A stretch of 64,000 bases of DNA from NCBI GenBank assembly GCA_025200525.1, contig CM045763.1, positions 151,100,246-151,164,245 of the forward strand, given 5' to 3'. Position numbers and translations under genes: made by a program. The first letter of the stretch is position 1. Each line of letters begins with the position of its first letter. The notes beneath the pieces were generated by a model. The model saw only the letters and a program-made list of their open reading frames with translations, did no database searches and was not told where the DNA came from. Shown here piece by piece: positions 59,272 through 64,000 of this stretch. This DNA is from Camellia lanceoleosa (taxonomy: Eukaryota; Streptophyta; Magnoliopsida; Ericales; Theaceae).

Positions 59272-60034
59272 TTAGAACTATGATTTTGATTGTGTTAAGT
59301 AAGGTGTCATTACATGATTTGTCTTATTAAGATTAAAGCTTTGGTAAATGCTAAAATATTCATAATTTTTTAGCATTCAATTAAATAGATATCAGAATCA
59401 GAAAATGGTATTGTTTTATTAAAGTATTATTTAGGTCTGACTTTGTGGAAATATTTTTTCCTAGGGAGGGGTAGGTTAATTTGTTGAAGTATATTTGTTT
59501 GGAAAATTGTATTTTGCTGTAGATTTTGACGTTCTGTGATGTTTTTGCAGATTACCAAATGCTCCTGACATGGAGATTTTCTCCATGTATGGAGTTGGAA
59601 TCCCCACTGAAAGGGCATATGTTTATAAGTTAAGTTCTGCTGCTGAGTGTTACATTCCATTTCAGATTGATACCTCAGCAGAGGGTGGACCTGGCTGCAC
59701 TTGTCTAAAGGGTGGCGTTTTTTCCGTTGACGGAGATGAAACAGTGCCTGTCCTGAGTGCAGGTTTTATGTCTGCAAAAGGTTGGCGTGGAAAGACCCGA
59801 TTCAATCCTTCAGGCATTGGTACTTACATAAGGGAATATAATCATGCCCCTCCAGCTAATCTTTTGGAAGGTCGGGGAACCCAGAGTGGTGCTCATGTCG
59901 ATATAATGGGGAATTTTGCACTAATTGAAGATATCATTAGAGTGGCAGCGGGAGCTACAGGAGTAGACTTGGGAGGAGATCAAGTTTACTCTGAAATCTT
60001 CAAATGGTCTGAAAGGATCAACTTACAACTCTAG
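45406..60034 (+). CDS. PDAT1: Phospholipid:diacylglycerol acyltransferase 1, six exons
   Basis: PDAT moves the sn-2 acyl group of a phospholipid to diacylglycerol, giving triacylglycerol and lysophospholipid without acyl-CoA, at the ER. Exons: 45406-45851, 47841-48063, 48532-48815, 52164-52488, 56828-57087, 59551-60034. All junctions are GT-AG and the frame is kept, giving 2022 nt and 673 residues; Arabidopsis PDAT1 has 671. Residues 1-48 are a charged cytosolic tail. Residues 55-73 form one membrane anchor (CWFIGFICSVWWFLLFLY). The LCAT-like domain follows with the FVPGIVTGGLELW loop. The nucleophile is Ser254 in PHSMG. The Asp in VDGDET (probably D575) and His628 in SGAHVDIMGN complete the triad. 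It appears intact. Introns are 0.5-4.3 kb, lengthened by transposons. Confidence 0.96.
46960..47200 (+). repeat. Possible SINE-like segment in PDAT1 intron 1
   Basis: TGGCATGATGAC and, about 45 bp on, GGGTTCGATTG resemble the A and B boxes of a tRNA-derived SINE. No clear tail or target duplication was found. The rest of intron 1 (45852-47840) shows nothing recognisable. Confidence 0.3.
47841..48063 (+). CDS. PDAT1: PDAT1 exon 2
   Basis: It encodes LCWVEHMSLDNETGLDP through MYMAAYDWRISFQNTE (to residue 223). Acceptor TTTTCTGCAG, donor GAG|GTATTT. Ends in phase 0. Confidence 0.95.
48532..48815 (+). CDS. PDAT1: PDAT1 exon 3 (catalytic Ser)
   Basis: It encodes residues 224-317, including VVVIPHSMGVLYFLHF with the nucleophilic Ser254, and NIGGPFLGVPKAV. 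Acceptor ATTGATCAG, donor AG|GTTTGT. Confidence 0.95.
50838..51405 (+). repeat. LTR-like dispersed repeat in PDAT1 intron 3
   Basis: It is collinear with 53378-54060 in intron 4. Shared blocks are ATTTCACATGAA, TTTAGGGCATCAAG, TCTAGAATATTAGTAGTTG, TTTAGCCTATAAATAT and GTGATTGGCCTA. A CCTATAAATATGTG segment looks like a TATA box and a pyrimidine-rich stretch follows, as in a short Copia-type LTR. Ends not proven. 48816-50837 of the same intron holds AT-rich sequence without a recognised gene. Confidence 0.5.
51580..51705 (-). repeat. Au-like SINE fragment in PDAT1 intron 3
   Basis: On the minus strand: TTGCCAGGTCAAGTCACAGG, then a CTCCCTCTCTAGGTTAAAGC segment and a GCTGCCTAC end. This resembles the conserved body of plant Au SINEs (GTCACGG..., TAAGGCTGCGTAC), from memory. 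Diverged and probably truncated. Confidence 0.45.
52164..52488 (+). CDS. PDAT1: PDAT1 exon 4
   Basis: It encodes LQTLQHVMRMTRTWDSTMS and IPKGGDTIWGGLDWSPEEG, then a variable segment. Acceptor TTCTGCAG, donor AGG|GTAATG. Frame closes exactly with exon 5. Confidence 0.95.
52914..53078. mobile_element. 165-bp MITE, hAT-like, target duplication TATTAAAA
   Basis: It is a near-complete foldback: left arm GGAGCTGCTCTTTCCACTC, right arm complementary (GAGTGGAAATATCAGCTCC). The 8-bp duplication TATTAAAA lies at 52906-52913 and 53079-53086. The sister LTR at 55285 lacks the insertion. An 8-bp target suits hAT elements. Confidence 0.7.
53378..54060 (+). repeat. LTR-like dispersed repeat in PDAT1 intron 4
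   Basis: Second copy of the repeat at 50838-51405, about 115 bp longer, containing CCTATAAATATATGTG and a (CT)n plus GCGCGCGC tract at 53932-53961. It is nested within the internal region of the LTR element of this intron. Confidence 0.5.
56828..57087 (+). CDS. PDAT1: PDAT1 exon 5
   Basis: It encodes TTCRDVWTEYHDMGIEGI through FSYGIADNLDD to WSNPLETK. Acceptor GATCTGTAG, donor AA|GTGAGA. A (CT)n tract begins eight bases past the donor. Confidence 0.95.
57095..57139. repeat. (CT)n microsatellite, split by a solo LTR
   Basis: About 22 CT units lie next to the exon 5 donor site. The tract continues at 59241-59268 on the other side of the LTR insertion. Confidence 0.9.
57140..59240 (-). mobile_element. 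Solo LTR, about 2.1 kb, in PDAT1 intron 5 within the (CT)n tract
   Basis: On the + strand it starts (T)CTCACGACCCCATCCTGCCCC, matching TGTCACGACCCC of the LTR at 40389, and ends GGTTGTCACTCA before the CT tract resumes. The duplication would be CTCTC, which the microsatellite makes unprovable. Its arrays are CCCGGTANGGTCGTACCCGG (57540-57620) and GCACGTGCGG/GCACATGCGG (58020-58160), at the same relative places as arrays in sister LTRs. Orientation is opposite to PDAT1 and the splice sites are untouched. Confidence 0.75.
59551..60034 (+). CDS. PDAT1: PDAT1 exon 6 (catalytic Asp and His)
   Basis: It encodes YGVGIPTERAYVYKL, VDGDETVPVLSAGFM, RFNPSGIGTYIREYNH and GRGTQSGAHVDIMGNFAL, then stop TAG at 60032-60034. 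Acceptor GTTTTTGCAG. Confidence 0.95.
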
Positions 60035-60671
60035 ATCTCATTGGTGAGTTTCTAAAATGTATTGATAGAATGTCTTTGAATAATTGGAGTTCTACATTGA
60101 TGAAAGTCGTTGCGTTATAGGACGATAATAATTCAACTGGAAAAATAACTGGACTAGTATTTTTTTGATATAATGTCCCTGAATAATAGGAGTAGGTTCC
60201 AGCGGCAACATTTAAAAGGCATATAGTATTTAGTGGTGAACTATCGAAATATAATATACATGTATATAATAACTCTCGACACAAATATATACATGGAACA
60301 CATCTTGTTTTTCCCTTATTTTGAAGCAGTTGCAATATCAACTTTCAAAAAGGTCCCTATGTATTGTTAAAATTCATCACTTCTGTAACTGCCAATCATT
60401 AATTAGATAAAATTGAAAGCTAGAAGAACCTTGAAAGGAAAACTTTTCTGTGAACTTGTTTGGTGCAGCAGCATGTGTTAGCATGTTTGGTGCAGTTTTT
60501 TATTACAGCTTATGAAGTAAAAATATGTTAATAAATTGAAAAAAAATTGATTATTCAGAAAGTTAGGGAGGGATGATTTCAACTTTTGCTTTTGATTATC
60601 AATTTTTAGTTTACATAACACTACACTAAATTGGTCCTATATCTAATAACCGTCTTTTCAAATGTCTTTAA
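60035..60671 (+). other. PDAT1 3' UTR and downstream flank
   Basis: A candidate polyadenylation signal AATAAA lies at 60530-60535. A donor-like TTGGTGAGTTT at 60040 and acceptor-like TTTGGTGCAG at about 60469 could define an intron in the 3' UTR, but this is only suggestive. No other gene is seen. Confidence 0.4.
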
Positions 60672-60830
60672 CGCTGTGTTTGGTTGGAGGATTTGAGGAA
60701 GGATTTGGAAAGGGAAAGGGAAAAGCTAGGTGAAATAGGAATAAAATATATCTACATTTCACCTAGTTTCACACACCTTTTCCCTTTCCCTTTCCAAATC
60801 CCTCCCCAAATCCCCCAACCAAACACAGCA
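60672..60830. mobile_element. Tourist-like MITE copy 1, 159 bp, target duplication TAA
   Basis: Ends GCTGTGTTTGGTTGG / CCAACCAAACACAGC are part of a long hairpin containing GGATTTGGAAAGGGAAAGGG and its complement. TAA at 60669-60671 and 60831-60833. A 3-bp TWA target is typical of PIF/Harbinger MITEs. Confidence 0.8.
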
Positions 60831-61274
60831 TAAACGTACATAAATACATATACATTGTAGTGATTGAGCATATTGTGCCTGTAACATTGTATTTTGGGAA
60901 GTAATTTGTTTTTTTGTTTGACCCACTACTTCCAATCATTCTTGTCATTTTCATGTTGTATATGATGATACACTTGCTTGCTTCCACCTATCTATGCAAC
61001 ATGTAAAATGGCACCTTTCTCATTTGGAGTTGATTTTTCTTACATAGATTCTTGTTCATGTGGAGCCTTGGGCGTCAAGGCACAACTGAAGGCGATGGTT
61101 TTGTGGTGTGAATTTGTGCTCAAATTCAAAACTGAGAAATCAAGGATCAACTGCTGGCAGAGGTGTCAAGATATCTGGCTGTTGTGTACTTGTATTTTAA
61201 TTTTTATTGATATGGGAAGCATGAAAATTGGCATCCAATGTAACGTATCCTCTATCCAAGTCTTGTTACTTTTA

Positions 61275-61433
61275 TGCTGTGTTTGGTTGGGAGATTTGGA
61301 GAGGGATTTGGAAAGAGAAATGGAAAAGGTAAGTGAATTGTGAATAAAACATGCCTATATTTTATCTAATTTTACACACATTTTTCCTTTTCTTTTCCAA
61401 ATCCCTCCTCAAATCTCCCAACCAAACACAACA
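61275..61433. mobile_element. Tourist-like MITE copy 2, 159 bp, target duplication TTA
   Basis: Same length and same ends as the copy at 60672 (TGCTGTGTTTGGTTGG / CCAACCAAACACAACA). TTA at 61272-61274 and 61434-61436. The two copies are in the same orientation, 444 bp apart. Confidence 0.8.
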
Positions 61434-61436
61434 TTA

Positions 61437-62950
61437 GGGTGCTTAATTTTAAATTTCCCAGAAATTTTGAATATTCAATTATTTTTGTAAAGCTGTAAGT
61501 AATGAAAATTTTATGTTAAAGTTTATGCAGTGGACTTATGAAGGGGCGGGCAGGGTAAGCCCTAAATAATTTTGAGTATTTATAACATATTTACTATACA
61601 AAAATGTTTTAAAGTTCTAATTTGTGAGCTATAATGTGCATGTGGAGCCTATCTAATGTGATATTTTGACTTTGTGTGTGTGTGTGTGTGTGTGTTTTTT
61701 ATATTTATTTATTTATTTTTATATATTTTTTACCTCATTAGAGCTCTAGTTTTAGAGGGATGTGTCCTTGTTGTTTACTATATTGATCATAAAGTCTAAT
61801 TAAATTTTTGTCGGGCTCCTCATAATCCGAATAACTTTCTATTGCTTCTTAAAATCTCATCATAATTTCTCATTTATTCCAATATTTTCCAATTGCTCTT
61901 TATAAGAAGATATAACCACATTTTATATAATCATTTCCATTCGGCATCCACATGTTTTATACTTCTTATTTGTACTATTTAAAATAACTACTAATAAAAA
62001 TATACATTTCGGGCAAACAAAATGAGATTATTCGCAAAAAATAAATGGAAAATTGATAAAGTATTGTTAGATGCCTTAAGTCTGTTCCACTCCCTGTTGT
62101 CAACTTGGGTCATGTTTCAGACCCTTAGTTGGGGTAGATTCCCAGCACCCCCCACATACACGTGGGGGGCAGAGCAGGATACCAAAAAATAAAATAAAAT
62201 ATGGACCAATGAAATTTCACTGGGGGTGGTGCCCAGTGGGAGTTTGCCTCTTATCCCTGTCAAATTTAAGTCCGATCATGTTCAAAAGTCTTTCCATGCA
62301 AAGAATAAACATAGAGAGAGAGGATATCATTGTCTAATGCCTCTACTACCATTTCAGAGTACAAAAGAACTAATAGTTGAAACATAATTCATAATTAATT
62401 GAATCAAACCAGAGTTAAAATTGAATTCAATAAGCGTTTGCTGAATAAAGTCCCACGACATAGGATCGTAAACTTTTTCCAAATCAATTTTCAAAATCAT
62501 ACCTCCTACTTTTCTTAAGCTTTAAGGTTTATGATAACATTGTTAGTAGTATATCTAAATAAAGTTACTTTGGGTGAGACTCACAATCCTATCCAAAACT
62601 GTTTAACATTATCGGGATTATTGACCTTAGGGATTAAGGCAATTAATGCTTCATTAATTTCTCCAAGACTAACTTTCTTATTGAAACAATCTTTGATAAA
62701 ATTGCCCACAGGACCAATAATATTCCAATAATTGTGATAGAAAACTGCTTGCATGCCATCTTTTCAGGAGTTTTATAAGCTTTAATGTTTTTAATGGCTC
62801 TCTAGATTTCCAAATTAGTAATAGTAGTCAAAATGCTATCATTATCTTCCTTAGAAGGTCTAGCCCCAAATGTTATTCCAGTTATCAAAGGTTTGAAGTA
62901 TTCTCATGCTTAAACAAATTTTCAGAGGCTGGGTGATGGCCTGGACTGGA
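61437..62950. other. Intergenic interval without recognised genes
   Basis: AT-rich. A (TG)n run at 61674-61695 and a T-rich stretch follow. A GTGGGGGGCAGAG / CACCCCCCACATACACGTGG patch near 62148-62175 is the only GC-rich spot. Small open frames here (for example 62531-62731) resemble nothing known. Confidence 0.5.
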
Positions 62951-63280
62951 GGGTCTATTATGGCTCATTGGGCCTACTTTTAGACTCTTTTTTAATAATC
63001 TGAACTGTTTACATTTTAGGGTTTGTTGAGTATATTATCCCTATAAAAAAGTACGTCGATTGGATAACGGATACTATGTATTCAGATCACTTTTTTATGA
63101 ACCGTTAATTTTCTGATCGTCTATTTTTTTTCTAGACAAAAGTGATCCGAATACATAGTATCTATTATCCAATCGACGTGATTTTTTACAGAAATAATAT
63201 ACGCAATGAATCCTAAAATATGAACGGTTCTAATTATCAAAAAAGACCCAAAAATAAGTCCACTAGGTCGAACTAGACCG
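62951..63280. mobile_element. Foldback element, about 330 bp with arms over 130 bp
   Basis: Left arm blocks GGTCTATTATGG, ACTCTTTTTTAATAAT and GTACGTCGATTGGATAAC are mirrored by the right arm GTTATCC-like ATTATCCAATCGACGTG, ATTATCAAAAAAGACCC and GAACTAGACC. The loop is about 45 bp near 63108. Small DNA transposon derivative of unassigned family. Confidence 0.65.
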
Positions 63281-64000
63281 AATTATCTCCATTTAGACCG
63301 AAGACAATCCGGACCCATTTTCAAAATAGTTAGTTAAAGTGGCTTTCAGAAATAGTTAGTTAAAGTGGCTTTTAGGCCTCTCAAGATCATAAATTCAAAC
63401 ACCATTCTCATCTTTGAAGACATTGATTTCAAATTTCTTCTTTTGGAAAGACTGGAGATATGATTTTTTTTTTTATATTTTTTTTTCTTTCTATCCCGCT
63501 AACGTTATCCGTTTAGCTTTGGACTTTTGAAATCAAAGAATTTCTTCTTGAAATAAGATTAAATTGTATTGTTCAATGAGGTTTTTTTTTTTTTTTTTTT
63601 TTTTTTTCAAGTAAAAGCAAGTAATGGGAGATTCGGTGATATTGACGAAGGAAATTCCTGCAAAAGTCCTTTAACATTAGAATATAACATTTTTACCCAA
63701 ACTATCATTATAAGTGCGCTGGATTCATCAAGCACGTTCAACGAGAATTTCATTTGAAAATTATTTTAAACTTTCAAAATATCGTAACTTTTAATTCACA
63801 TATCTACTTTTAATAAAATTAATAATTTTGAAATCATCTTATCGAGATTTATCAAATAATATTCAGGTTAACTATAAAAATTTATATAAAAAAAAAAAAA
63901 GTCAAATTTTTACAATCAAAATTAGCATAAACAGCAAAATTTTACTGTTTACTTTGTTTTTACAGTAAAATTTTACTCTGATTGACAGTGAAATATACTA
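63281..64000. other. AT-rich right edge
   Basis: No gene. A 26-bp tandem duplication (ATAGTTAGTTAAAGTGGCTT) lies at about 63327-63375. A T-run is at 63583-63607. CAGTAAAATTTTACT repeats near 63935-63976 are palindromic and may mark the end of another small element cut by the window. Confidence 0.4.

Noticed and set aside
1..64000. tRNA, rRNA or organellar insertions
   Set aside because: No cloverleaf-compatible or rRNA-like sequence was noticed by eye. A tRNAscan or Infernal run would settle it.

Overview
This is a piece of a flowering-plant nuclear genome, most likely a eudicot: a spliced gene with plant-type GT-AG introns lies among nested LTR retrotransposons, foldback elements and an old integrated pararetrovirus. 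The species cannot be named from the sequence. Only one intact host gene is supported, phospholipid:diacylglycerol acyltransferase 1 (PDAT1), on the + strand at 45406-60034.

Layout. (1) 1-12308: nested LTRs of one Ty3/gypsy family plus a 3'-truncated, decayed Tekay-like element on the minus strand with its 5' LTR (9876-12308). (2) 12637-38380: a rearranged endogenous pararetrovirus (Caulimoviridae). A minus-strand copy (12637-27057, copy A) and a longer-than-unit plus-strand copy (27062-38380, copy B) lie head to head. Copy A is interrupted by a complete 9969-bp Tat-like LTR element (12860-22828; 406-bp LTRs; ATGGT target duplication). That element has gag-protease, no polymerase or integrase, a large minisatellite and antisense reading frames. 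Copy B is interrupted by a 2718-bp solo LTR (31572-34289; AAAGG duplication). (3) 38381-45405: AT-rich intergenic DNA with foldback elements, another solo LTR (40389-42614; GGGAC duplication) and an 811-bp PIF/Harbinger-like MITE just upstream of PDAT1. (4) 45406-60034: PDAT1, six exons encoding 673 residues, with introns swollen by a non-autonomous LTR element, LTR-like repeats, a SINE, a hAT-like MITE and a solo LTR inside a (CT)n tract. (5) 60035-64000: the 3' flank with two 159-bp sister MITEs and another foldback.

The viral layout can be read by comparing the two copies: promoter and leader with a tRNA-Met primer site, movement protein, coat protein-protease-reverse transcriptase-RNase H, and a third reading frame of unknown function. 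Both ORF boundaries are one-base TAATG stop/start overlaps. Both outer ends of the integrated array fall at the primer-binding site. Every viral gene carries stops, frameshifts or deletions, so the array is a fossil. Five LTRs of the gypsy family share one scaffold but carry different arrays of short palindromic motifs at matching positions, which is one of the less expected patterns here.
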